Shown: in pieces, positions 1-5,749 of the stretch
How positions within the stretch are numbered: the first letter of the stretch is position 1
How the letters are laid out: each line of letters begins with the position of its first letter
Source: Parvularculaceae bacterium UBA4496
GTDB lineage: Bacteria; Pseudomonadota; Alphaproteobacteria; Caulobacterales; Parvularculaceae
Length of the DNA stretch: 6,107 nucleotides
Assembly (NCBI GenBank): GCA_002388885.1
Contig: DGNI01000190.1
Location: forward strand, 190 to 6,296
Direction of reading: 5' to 3'
The notes under the pieces: model-generated
What the model saw: only the letters and a program-made list of their open reading frames with translations
What the model was told of the DNA's origin: nothing
Database searches by the model: none
Translations under genes and position numbers: made by a program

Positions 1-432
1 CGCGCCGCCATCCGCCGCTTCCAGTATTCGACGGTCGCGCGCGATTTTGACATGAGCGAAGAGGACAAGCAGGCGGTCGTAACCGGCGTTCTGACGCCGC
101 GCCAGACGGTCGATCTTTTCGCCGACGCTGCGAAAGCCCAGCATCCGATGTCGCAATATGTTTACGGCATCATGTTCGTGCGCGGCATTGGCGTCGAGCA
201 GGACGGCCAGCAGGCCGTGAAGTGGCTCAACGACGCCGCTGACCATGACCTCGCCATTGCGCATTATGCACTCGGCGTCGTTTACCGCGACGGCACGACA
301 GGCCTCAACGAGATTGCGCCGGATGAACGCAAGTCCGCCTATCATCTGGCGCGTGCTTCTGCGCTCGGCTACACGCCGGCCAATGACGCGCTTCGCCGGC
401 TCAGCTTCGAATATACGCGCGACATTCAGTAG
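1..432 (+). CDS. Sel1-repeat (SLR/TPR-like) protein, 3' part only
   Basis: The reading frame is open from the first base of the window, so the gene starts upstream; 143 residues are visible. The ATG at 52 is probably internal, because coding-like sequence continues in frame before it and no ribosome site precedes it. The visible part is a Sel1-like alpha-solenoid. One repeat spans about residues 48-83 (HPMSQYVYGIMFVRGIGVEQ, then the AVKWLNDAAD helix) and a second about 84-127 (IAHYALGVVYRDG, then a longer loop and SAYHLARASALGY), with a final helix up to the stop. Sel1 repeats are generally protein-protein interaction scaffolds, often envelope-associated or regulatory in bacteria; no enzymatic motif is visible here. 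The next gene starts 11 nt after the stop, suggesting co-transcription with the secreted beta-helix protein. The full domain layout and any signal peptide lie outside the window, so the function is unknown. Confidence 0.85.
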   Translation, partial: RAAIRRFQYSTVARDFDMSEEDKQAVVTGVLTPRQTVDLFADAAKAQHPMSQYVYGIMFVRGIGVEQDGQQAVKWLNDAADHDLAIAHYALGVVYRDGTTGLNEIAPDERKSAYHLARASALGYTPANDALRRLSFEYTRDIQ

Positions 433-443
433 GGGATTTTGAG

Positions 444-1508
444 ATGAACCGTATAATGAACAGCCATTTCACCCCGATTGCCGCCGGTTTCGTCGCCGCG
501 AGCATGATGGTCTCCGGCGCGGCGGCGCAGTCGCTCGGCGGGTTCCCGATCCACGAGCCAGGCGCGAATGCTTCGTCGAATGGATCTTCGTCCGCCAGCT
601 CAAACAAGAAAGGACCGATGCAAATCATCGTCGATGCGAACGGTCCGGGTCCTTACAAGACCATATCGCATGCGATCAAGGACGTTGCCGAGGGCGGCGT
701 CATCTATGTGATGCACGGCCGCTATGATGAGTCGATCACGCTTGAAAAATCGATCTTTATACAGGGCGACCGCGGGCCGGGTTCGGGCGTTGAAATCTCA
801 GCGCCGATGAACGCGCCCTGCCTCAAATTCGCGCCGAAGGAAGGCACCACCCACGCCGTCGTCGCGAATGTTCAGTTCAAGGCGAAGATCAATTCCTCCG
901 CCAACGCCTGCATCGACGTTGATCAGGGCGTCTTTACGCTGAAGGAAAGCGACGTCCTCGGCTCCGGCATTCGCCCGGCGGTCCGCATTAGCGGCGGCAC
1001 GGTGATGCTTGAGAAAAATCGGATCAGCGCAGGATCCGAAGGCGTTTTCATTGCTCAGCAGCACTCGCTGTCGCAAAGCTTCATCATCGACAACAAGATC
1101 CTGCAGAACAAGGTGGGCGTCGATATCGCGAGCGGCAGCCGCGCCGACGTCGTGATCGCCGGGAACGAGATTTTCGACAATCTCGACTCGGGCGTGAAAT
1201 CCTCCGGCTACGGCGCCGCGAAGCTGATCGGCAACAAGATTCGCAACAACAAGGGCTCCGGCGTCATTCTCGACAAATACGCCAAGCTGTCGCTGGTGCG
1301 CTATAACGAGATCGCACAGAATTCGGGCGACGGCGTTGCGGTGCCCTTCGGCGTCAACGGCGTCATCGAAGACAACGACATCGTCGGCAATCACGGCCTT
1401 TCGATCTTTGTGCGCGAAGGTCTTGAGCCGAAAGTCACCAACAACTTCATCGAAAACAACGGCGGCGATAATTGCTCCAAACGCGACCGCCGCAAGGGCC
1501 GCTGTTGA
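444..1508 (+). CDS. Secreted right-handed parallel beta-helix protein
   Basis: A 354-residue protein. The ATG at 444 follows an AGGGG site (431-435) by 8 nt; an in-frame ATG at 456 is a weaker alternative. Residues 1-28 look like a Sec signal peptide ending GAAA before Gln29, so the product is probably periplasmic or exported. A Ser/Asn-rich linker (about 40-57) leads to a solenoid. Residues 60-110 (IIVDANGPGPYKTISHAI, VIYVMHGRYDESITL) match the N-terminal cap style of pectinesterase and DUF1565-like beta-helices. From about 126 a rung pattern (N-x-I-x-x-N...GV-x-I) recurs every 21-30 residues, with marker positions near 126, 156, 179, 200, 225, 250, 273, 297 and 318. This is typical of PbH1/NosD-like helices that bind or cleave polysaccharides. 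I see no recognisable pectate-lyase or pectinesterase catalytic set, so a binding or structural role is equally possible. Its four cysteines (126, 156, 344, 354) fall into two close pairs, and the C-terminus is a basic tail. It probably shares an operon with the Sel1 gene and is followed by a strong terminator. Confidence 0.85.
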   Translation: MNRIMNSHFTPIAAGFVAASMMVSGAAAQSLGGFPIHEPGANASSNGSSSASSNKKGPMQIIVDANGPGPYKTISHAIKDVAEGGVIYVMHGRYDESITLEKSIFIQGDRGPGSGVEISAPMNAPCLKFAPKEGTTHAVVANVQFKAKINSSANACIDVDQGVFTLKESDVLGSGIRPAVRISGGTVMLEKNRISAGSEGVFIAQQHSLSQSFIIDNKILQNKVGVDIASGSRADVVIAGNEIFDNLDSGVKSSGYGAAKLIGNKIRNNKGSGVILDKYAKLSLVRYNEIAQNSGDGVAVPFGVNGVIEDNDIVGNHGLSIFVREGLEPKVTNNFIENNGGDNCSKRDRRKGRC

Positions 1509-1530
1509 AGCGCCGCCCTCAGTAGAAAAC

Positions 1531-1557
1531 AAAAGCCCCGCTTCGGCGGGGTTTTTT
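1531..1557 (+). terminator. Intrinsic terminator after the beta-helix gene
   Basis: The six-pair stem CCCCGC/GCGGGG (1536-1541 with 1546-1551) closes a TTCG tetraloop (1542-1545). It can be lengthened by a G-T pair and A-T pairs from the preceding AAAA run, and is followed by six T residues (1552-1557). It lies 22 nt past the stop codon and ends the presumed Sel1/beta-helix operon. The core is identical to that of the terminator at 5718-5743. Confidence 0.92.
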
Positions 1558-1644
1558 GTTGCGGGAAAAGCTTGAACTATCCATTCAACGCGAGGCCAAG
1601 CCTTGTCCCGTGGGCCTTTTTCATTTGGAGAGTTAGCTGATCTC

Positions 1645-1678
1645 GCCGGACTGCGTTCGCTTCGCGAACGATTCCGGC
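1645..1678 (-). repeat. Two-tier hairpin abutting the tRNA-Leu 3' end
   Basis: An inner perfect 7-bp stem (CGTTCGC, 1654-1660, with GCGAACG, 1664-1670; 3-nt loop) sits inside an outer 6-bp stem (GCCGGA, 1645-1650, with TCCGGC, 1673-1678). The two are separated by an asymmetric internal loop of 3 and 2 nt. Read on the - strand, the structure begins 3 nt after the tRNA CCA end. Neither side carries a T-run, so it is not a canonical intrinsic terminator. It could act in tRNA 3' trailer processing, in factor-assisted termination, or be a dispersed palindromic element. The fold is directly visible; the role is not. Confidence 0.6.
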
Positions 1679-1681
1679 TCG

Positions 1682-1767
1682 TGGTGCCCCCCGCCGGAAT
1701 CGAACCGGCACTCCTAAAAGGAACTGGATTTTGAATCCAGCGCGTCTACCAGTTCCGCCAGAGGGGC
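1682..1767 (-). tRNA. tRNA-Leu, anticodon CAA
   Basis: The - strand folds into a complete class II tRNA of 86 nt including an encoded CCA (1684-1682). The acceptor stem GCCCCTC pairs with GGGGGGC, with one G-T pair, and the discriminator base is A. The anticodon stem CTGGA/TCCAG holds the loop TTCAAAA, giving anticodon CAA, which reads the leucine codon UUG. A long variable arm (stem TCCT/AGGA, about 14 nt in all) is as expected for leucine. The T arm is GCCGG-TTCGATT-CCGGC. The gene stands alone between + strand genes and has its own likely promoter upstream at 1796-1823. Confidence 0.97.
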
Positions 1768-1795
1768 ATTGATCACCGGTATGAGTGAGGGCGGC

Positions 1796-1823
1796 ATACT
1801 AGGGGCCGCAAATGGCCGGTCAA
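1796..1823 (-). promoter_or_regulatory. Probable sigma-70-type promoter for tRNA-Leu
   Basis: On the - strand, TTGACC (1823-1818) is a 5/6 match to the -35 consensus. After 16 nt comes TAGTAT (1801-1796), a 4/6 match to the -10 consensus. This would start transcription roughly 20 nt before the mature tRNA 5' end. Position and strand fit the tRNA, which has no other obvious promoter. The call is based on consensus matching only. Confidence 0.55.
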
Positions 1824-1897
1824 GCGGCAATGAGGTTTTATTAAGACGGCTCTGTTGAGATCGGCCAAAGCGTTCTACATGGCTTGGTTGTGACAAT

Positions 1898-2572
1898 ATG
1901 CTGGACCGTTCAATGACCGCCGCTGGCGATTCTTCGCGCCCTCAAATGCGCGGCGCCGTACGCGTGCTGCACGACATTCTCGATGCGTTGCGTGGTGACG
2001 CGGCGAACGCTGAGCTTCTTGATGAAAAACAGACAGCCATTCTGGGCGATGTAGTCGACCGGCTCGACGAGCGCGCCTTTGGCTTTCTTCTACTCTTGCT
2101 CGCCCTGCCCTGCTGCCTGCCGTTCATTTATATCCTGCCGCAGATCGTGGCGTTGCCGATGCTGGCACTGGGCTGGCAGCTTGCGACGGGCGCGCGTCAC
2201 CCATGGCTGCCCAAAAAACTCAACGAGCGCTCCTTTTCCGTAAGCGCCTTTCAGGGCGTGCTGGCGCGGGCCGAAAAATATGTCGGCTGGGTTGAGCGGT
2301 TTGCAACGCCGCGGCTTGCCCCCGTCACCGGGCGATTGGGCCTGCGGTTCATCGGCGCGCTGATGCTGATCCCGATCGCATCGATCCTGACCCCGCTGCC
2401 ATCGACAAATACAGTGCCCGGCATCGGTGTCGCCATTGCCGCCCTCGGCCTCATTGAGCGCGACGGCGTCCTTGTCATTCTCGGGCTCTTGATCGGCTTT
2501 ATCTGGGTGTTCCTGCTTGTCTTTCTCGGCGCGGAGGCTGTCAGCCTGATTCGCGGCTGGCTTGGCATCTGA
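1898..2572 (+). CDS. exoD: ExoD-family integral membrane protein (exopolysaccharide-synthesis type)
   Basis: A 224-residue protein with the ExoD family pattern. A soluble N-terminus with an amphipathic helix (about 18-58) leads into LDERAFGFLLLLLALPCC and a hydrophobic stretch (61-97). Then come the conserved ARHPWLPKKL motif (99-108), an amphipathic region with RAEKYVGWVERFATPRLAPV, and further membrane segments at about 146-168, 172-186 and 190-215, including the hallmark LGLIERDGVLVILGLLIG. ExoD was first named for an exopolysaccharide and alkali-sensitivity phenotype in Sinorhizobium meliloti; its molecular activity is not established, and no polysaccharide genes lie nearby. The usual family length is about 190-230 residues, so this copy looks complete. 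There is no convincing Shine-Dalgarno site before the ATG at 1898; in-frame ATGs at 1913 and 1946 are possible starts and all precede the conserved region. The gene is followed 73 nt later by dsbB with no clear terminator between. Confidence 0.88.
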   Translation: MLDRSMTAAGDSSRPQMRGAVRVLHDILDALRGDAANAELLDEKQTAILGDVVDRLDERAFGFLLLLLALPCCLPFIYILPQIVALPMLALGWQLATGARHPWLPKKLNERSFSVSAFQGVLARAEKYVGWVERFATPRLAPVTGRLGLRFIGALMLIPIASILTPLPSTNTVPGIGVAIAALGLIERDGVLVILGLLIGFIWVFLLVFLGAEAVSLIRGWLGI

Positions 2573-2645
2573 CACTCCGCAAGACGCAACGCTGTGACGA
2601 TCCGCCTTAGGCGCGCCGCATTCTTTCGGCGTTATATGTTTCCTC

Positions 2646-3188
2646 ATGCGCCAGTACATCGAGCAGCTTTCCTTCACCGAACGCGCGCTGGGCCTCGCGA
2701 TGATTGCCAGCGCCTTGTTGCTCGCAGGCGCGCATCTGTTCGAGCGGGTCGGCGGGCTCATCCCTTGCGTTCTGTGTCTCGATCAGCGCGAAGCGCACTG
2801 GACCGGGCTTGCGGTTGCAGCGGCAGGCCTCATCCTTGCGCGTCTTTTCAAATCGAAACTCGCCGCCGCGAGCGCCGTCGGCGCCGCTGCGCTCGTTTAT
2901 TCTGTCAGCGCCGGTTTGGCCTTTTTCCATGTGGGCGTCGAATATGGCTATTGGCCGGGCCCGGCGATTTGCGCTGGCGGCGGCGCAGCCGACCTCGGCG
3001 ACGTTCTCGCCTCGCTCGACAGGCCGGCGACCGGCCCTTCCTGCGAAGATGTTCAGTGGCGGTTTCTCGGCGTATCCATGGCGGGCTATAACCTGCTGGT
3101 GTCCGCCGGATTGTTCGCACTGACTTTGTTCGCCGCCATTCAGGAATCGCGATCGGCGAAACGCTTTCGTCAGGCGGTAAAACCATGA
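2646..3188 (+). CDS. dsbB: Disulfide bond formation protein B (DsbB)
   Basis: A 180-residue inner-membrane protein that re-oxidises periplasmic DsbA and passes electrons to ubiquinone. The N-terminal redox pair is C41-V-L-C44 in IPCVLCLDQR, followed by Q47-R48; the arginine matches the quinone-interacting Arg48 of E. coli DsbB. The second periplasmic pair is C109 (FHVGVEYGYWPGPAIC) and C133 (GPSCEDVQWRFLGVSMAGYN), which are family signatures. Four membrane segments lie at about 12-32, 52-67, 73-95 and 143-166. All four cysteines needed for electron relay are present and the length is normal. The start at 2646 is the first ATG placed to include the first membrane helix; no good ribosome site precedes it. 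The stop codon overlaps the start of coq7 by 4 nt (ATGA), implying translational coupling. It may be transcribed together with exoD upstream. Confidence 0.95.
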   Translation: MRQYIEQLSFTERALGLAMIASALLLAGAHLFERVGGLIPCVLCLDQREAHWTGLAVAAAGLILARLFKSKLAAASAVGAAALVYSVSAGLAFFHVGVEYGYWPGPAICAGGGAADLGDVLASLDRPATGPSCEDVQWRFLGVSMAGYNLLVSAGLFALTLFAAIQESRSAKRFRQAVKP

Positions 3189-3739
3189 CAAATGCCGCCC
3201 CTCTAAAGCCAGGACCGAGAGCGCGGCGCATCGGCAACATGCTGCGCGTCGACCATGCCGGCGAATACGGCGCCGTTGCGATATATCGCGGCCAGCGTGC
3301 TGTCTTTGACAAGCTGCCGAACAAGGCGCGCATGGCCGAACTCCTGAAGGAAATGGAAGACGGCGAAGCCCATCACCTTGAAACCTTCGACCGCCTGCTC
3401 GCAGAGCGTAAAATCCGTCCGAGCCTTTTGTCGCCGTTCTGGAACGCCGCAGGATTCGGGCTCGGCGCGGCCACAGCGCTAATGGGCGAGAAAGCCGCCA
3501 TGGCCTGCACCGAGGCGGTCGAGGATGTGATCGAAAAACATTACGCGGAACAGATCGGCGAACTTGAGAATATCGAGCCGGAACTCGCCGGCACGGTACG
3601 GCAATTTCGCGAGGACGAGCTCGAACATAAAGCCACCGCCGAAGAAGAGGGCGCACGTTCCGCGCCGGGCTATCGCCTGCTCTCGGCGATGATCAAAGCC
3701 GGCTGCCGGACGGCGATCAAAATCGCCGAAAAGGTCTGA
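3185..3739 (+). CDS. coq7: Coq7-type demethoxyubiquinone hydroxylase
   Basis: A 184-residue carboxylate-bridged di-iron monooxygenase that catalyses the late C-6 hydroxylation of demethoxyubiquinone in ubiquinone biosynthesis, at the inner membrane surface. The visible ligand set is complete: E27 in DHAGEYGA, E61 and H64 in GEAHHLETF, E113 in CTEAVEDVIEKHY, and E145 and H148 in REDELEHK. A moderately hydrophobic stretch (about 84-110) fits the membrane-facing helices of the family. Length is normal for bacterial Coq7; the unrelated flavin enzyme UbiF does the same step in E. coli. The ATG at 3185 overlaps the dsbB stop, and AGGCGG (3172-3177) lies 7 nt before it inside dsbB, supporting this start and coupled translation. 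The partner gene consumes oxidised ubiquinone, giving a sensible functional pairing. No terminator is evident directly after the stop. Confidence 0.95.
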   Translation: MTNAAPLKPGPRARRIGNMLRVDHAGEYGAVAIYRGQRAVFDKLPNKARMAELLKEMEDGEAHHLETFDRLLAERKIRPSLLSPFWNAAGFGLGAATALMGEKAAMACTEAVEDVIEKHYAEQIGELENIEPELAGTVRQFREDELEHKATAEEEGARSAPGYRLLSAMIKAGCRTAIKIAEKV

Positions 3740-3760
3740 ACACCGTTGCTTTTGCGCACT

Positions 3761-3789
3761 TTGCGCGCGCCGCGGCGGGCCGCTATCAT
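3761..3789 (+). promoter_or_regulatory. Possible promoter of the M2 peptidase gene
   Basis: TTGCGC (3761-3766; 3/6 to the -35 consensus) is followed after exactly 17 nt by TATCAT (3784-3789; 5/6 to the -10 consensus). It lies 31 nt before the peptidase start codon and 21 nt after the coq7 stop. The -35 element is weak and the spacer is very GC-rich, so the gene could instead be read through from coq7. Confidence 0.4.
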
Positions 3790-3808
3790 AGCCTTAATCA
3801 AAGACCTT

Positions 3809-3815
3809 AAGGGAG
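3809..3815 (+). promoter_or_regulatory. Ribosome binding site fixing the M2 peptidase start
   Basis: AAGGGAG ends 5 nt before the ATG at 3821. It selects that ATG over the in-frame TTG at 3746, which would add 25 residues in front of a well-formed lipoprotein signal. Confidence 0.8.
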
Positions 3816-3820
3816 TTCCC

Positions 3821-5698
3821 ATGATCCAATCATCTTCACGCCGTCGCCTCGGCGTGCTCGCCGCCGTATCGACGCTGGCGCTCGTCGCCGCCTGTTCCGG
3901 GGAGTCGCAATCCGGGGCGCAACCCTCTGAATCATCAGAGCAGACCTCGTCTGAAGCAAGCGTCGATGAGGCGCAGGCCTTTATTGAGAAAGTCGAAAAT
4001 TTCTATCGCGATTTCGGCGAATATTCCGCCCGCATCGCATGGGTCAATTCCACCTACATCAATTACGACACCGACTGGCTGAATACGCGCGTCTCCGCCG
4101 AGGGCACCGAGATGGGTGTCAAGTTCGCCAACGAGGCGAAGCGTTTCAACGATCTCGAACTGCCGGCTGAAATGCGTCGCAAGATCGAGCTGATCAAACT
4201 CGGGCTGAACCTGCCGGCGCCGGAACGCCCGGGCGCGGCGAAAGAGCTCTCGGAAATCAACACGCGCATGTCATCCGCCTACGCCACCGGCAAGATTGAT
4301 CTCGATGGCTCGCAGACGCCGCGGGTCGACCTCGAAGAATTGATGGGCACCGTGCGCGACCCGCAAAAACTTCAGGAAATCTGGGTGAAGTGGCGCGAAG
4401 TTCCCGTCGCAGAGCGCGAAGACGGCGGCACGATGAAGTCCGATTACGCCGCCATGGTCGAGATCGCCAATGAGGGCGCACGTGAACTCGGCTTCGACGA
4501 TGTCGGCACCATGTGGCGGGCGCGTTACGACCTGCCGTCCGAAGAGTTTGCCGCAGAAACCGACCGCCTGTGGGGTCAGGTCAAACCGCTTTATGACGAA
4601 CTGCACTGTCATGTTCGCGCCAAGCTGAACGAGCAATATGGCGACGGCGCCGTGCCGCTCGACCAGCCAATCCGCGCCGACCTCCTCGGCAATATGTGGG
4701 CGCAAAGCTGGCTCAACATCTACGATCTGGTTGCGCCGGGAGAAGCGGACCCGGGTTACGATCTGACCGCGCTGTTGAAAGACAACGGCTACGACGCCGT
4801 CAAAATGGTCGAAACCGGCGAGGCGTTTTTCTCCTCCCTCGGCTTCGAGCCGCTGCCGGAAACCTTCTGGGACCGCTCGCAGATCACCAAGCCCCAGGAC
4901 CGCGAAGTCGCTTGTCACGCATCGGCCTGGAACCTCGACGGGCAGGACGACATCCGCATCAAGATGTGCACCAAGGTCAATGCTGACGACTTCCAGACCG
5001 TCCATCACGAACTTGGACACAATTATTATCAGCGTGCGTACAAAGACCTCTCGCCGATCTTCCAGGGCGGCGCCAATGGCGGCTTCCACGAGGCCATCGG
5101 CGACATGGTCGCCCTGTCGATCACGCCGGAATATCTGAAGCAAATCGGCCTCCTCGAGGAGACGCCAGATGCATCCAAGGACGTCGGCCTTCTCATGTCG
5201 ACCGCGCTTGAAAAGATCGCCTTTCAGCCCTTTGGCCTGTTGATGGACAAGTGGCGCTGGCAGGTGTTTTCCGGCGAACTGACGCCGGCAACCTACAATG
5301 ACGGCTGGTGGGCGCTCCGGACCCAGTATCAGGGCATTCGCCCGCCGGTGGAGCGTTCATCGGACTATTTCGATCCGGGCGGGAAGTATCACATCCCGAA
5401 CAACGTCTCCTACACGCGCTATTTCATCGCCAACATCCTGCAGTTCCAGTTCCACAAGGCCGCCTGCGAGCAGGCCGGGTGGGACGGCCCGTTGCATCGT
5501 TGCTCCGTCTACGGATCGGACGCAGTTGGTGAGCGCTTCAACGCCATGCTGGAGATGGGTCAGTCGCGTCCGTGGCCGGAAGCGCTCGAAGCCTTCACCG
5601 GTTCGCCGGAAATGGATGGCTCCGCGGTGGTAGAATACTTCCAGCCGCTGATGGCGTGGCTGCAGGAACAGAACGAAGGCCGTACTTGCGGCTGGTAA
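3821..5698 (+). CDS. Peptidase M2 family lipoprotein, angiotensin-converting-enzyme homologue
   Basis: A 625-residue zinc metallopeptidase of the ACE family, predicted to be a periplasm-facing lipoprotein. Residues 1-24 form a lipoprotein signal (RRR, hydrophobic core, lipobox VAAC with C25). An acidic, Ser-rich linker follows to about residue 50, then the catalytic domain. Zinc site: H396-E-L-G-H400 with E424 in FHEAIGD, at the same 24-residue spacing as animal ACE. Residues corresponding to those that hold the substrate C-terminus and transition state are present: Q295 (NMWAQSW), H366 (CHASAW), K522, H524, Y531 and Y534 (KYHIPNNVSYTRYF). This predicts dipeptidyl-carboxypeptidase activity. 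Chloride-ligand equivalents R192, Y236, W496, R500 and R533 also appear kept. Cysteines 365/383 and 549/561 match two ACE disulfides; C263 and C623 are extra. The domain is full length and ends in the family-like YFQPLMAWLQEQN. The physiological substrate is unknown; peptide scavenging is a reasonable guess. The start is set by the lipobox and the ribosome site at 3809-3815. Confidence 0.95.
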   Translation: MIQSSSRRRLGVLAAVSTLALVAACSGESQSGAQPSESSEQTSSEASVDEAQAFIEKVENFYRDFGEYSARIAWVNSTYINYDTDWLNTRVSAEGTEMGVKFANEAKRFNDLELPAEMRRKIELIKLGLNLPAPERPGAAKELSEINTRMSSAYATGKIDLDGSQTPRVDLEELMGTVRDPQKLQEIWVKWREVPVAEREDGGTMKSDYAAMVEIANEGARELGFDDVGTMWRARYDLPSEEFAAETDRLWGQVKPLYDELHCHVRAKLNEQYGDGAVPLDQPIRADLLGNMWAQSWLNIYDLVAPGEADPGYDLTALLKDNGYDAVKMVETGEAFFSSLGFEPLPETFWDRSQITKPQDREVACHASAWNLDGQDDIRIKMCTKVNADDFQTVHHELGHNYYQRAYKDLSPIFQGGANGGFHEAIGDMVALSITPEYLKQIGLLEETPDASKDVGLLMSTALEKIAFQPFGLLMDKWRWQVFSGELTPATYNDGWWALRTQYQGIRPPVERSSDYFDPGGKYHIPNNVSYTRYFIANILQFQFHKAACEQAGWDGPLHRCSVYGSDAVGERFNAMLEMGQSRPWPEALEAFTGSPEMDGSAVVEYFQPLMAWLQEQNEGRTCGW

Positions 5699-5717
5699 GC
5701 TCAGCCTAACGCCTTTT

Positions 5718-5749
5718 AAAAGCCCCGCTTCGGCGGGGCTTTTTATTTT
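5718..5749. terminator. Bidirectional terminator between the M2 peptidase and hisE
   Basis: A perfect 11-bp stem (5718-5728 with 5733-5743) closes a TTCG loop (5729-5732). On the + strand it is followed by T-rich sequence (T5, A, T4, through 5749), a strong signal 20 nt after the peptidase stop. On the - strand the same stem ends in TTTT then AAAA, a weaker tail, and serves hisE. Its distal base overlaps the hisE stop codon (5745-5743). Confidence 0.92.

Noticed and set aside
798..1532. A 244-codon - strand frame opposite the beta-helix gene
   Set aside because: Its Ala/Val/Asp-rich composition mirrors the rung repeats of the + strand protein; no independent coding evidence. It also runs into the terminator.
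1593..1621. Possible second terminator (AGGCC/GGCCT stem followed by five T)
   Set aside because: Only 5 bp with a 15-nt loop, and it lies behind a much stronger terminator. It could be a backup, but is too weak to call.
1855..1881. Possible exoD promoter (TTGAGA, 15-nt spacer, TACATG)
   Set aside because: The spacer is short and the -10 box matches only three positions. exoD needs a promoter here, but this one is not convincing.
1714..1896. A 60-codon - strand frame across the tRNA
   Set aside because: It overlaps the tRNA-Leu gene and its promoter, with no ribosome site or recognisable product.
2607..2637. Possible dsbB promoter (TTAGGC, 19-nt spacer, TTATAT)
   Set aside because: Weak -35, long spacer, and the transcript would begin almost at the start codon. 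Read-through from exoD explains dsbB expression as well.
2090..2761. A 223-codon - strand frame opposite exoD and the start of dsbB
   Set aside because: Low-complexity charged composition without domains, antisense to a membrane protein with clear family motifs.
2607..3656. A 349-codon open frame on the - strand opposite dsbB and coq7
   Set aside because: It is Arg/Ala/Pro-rich with no recognisable domain and lies antisense to two well-identified genes. Long shadow frames are expected in GC-rich DNA.
3746..3820. TTG start giving a 25-residue N-terminal extension of the M2 peptidase
   Set aside because: The extension would bury the lipoprotein signal. The ATG at 3821 has AAGGGAG at the right spacing and a proper lipobox, and the extension covers the likely promoter.
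4271..5143. A 290-codon - strand frame inside the M2 peptidase gene
   Set aside because: It is antisense to the conserved catalytic region, which is certainly coding on the + strand, and shows no family motif or ribosome site.
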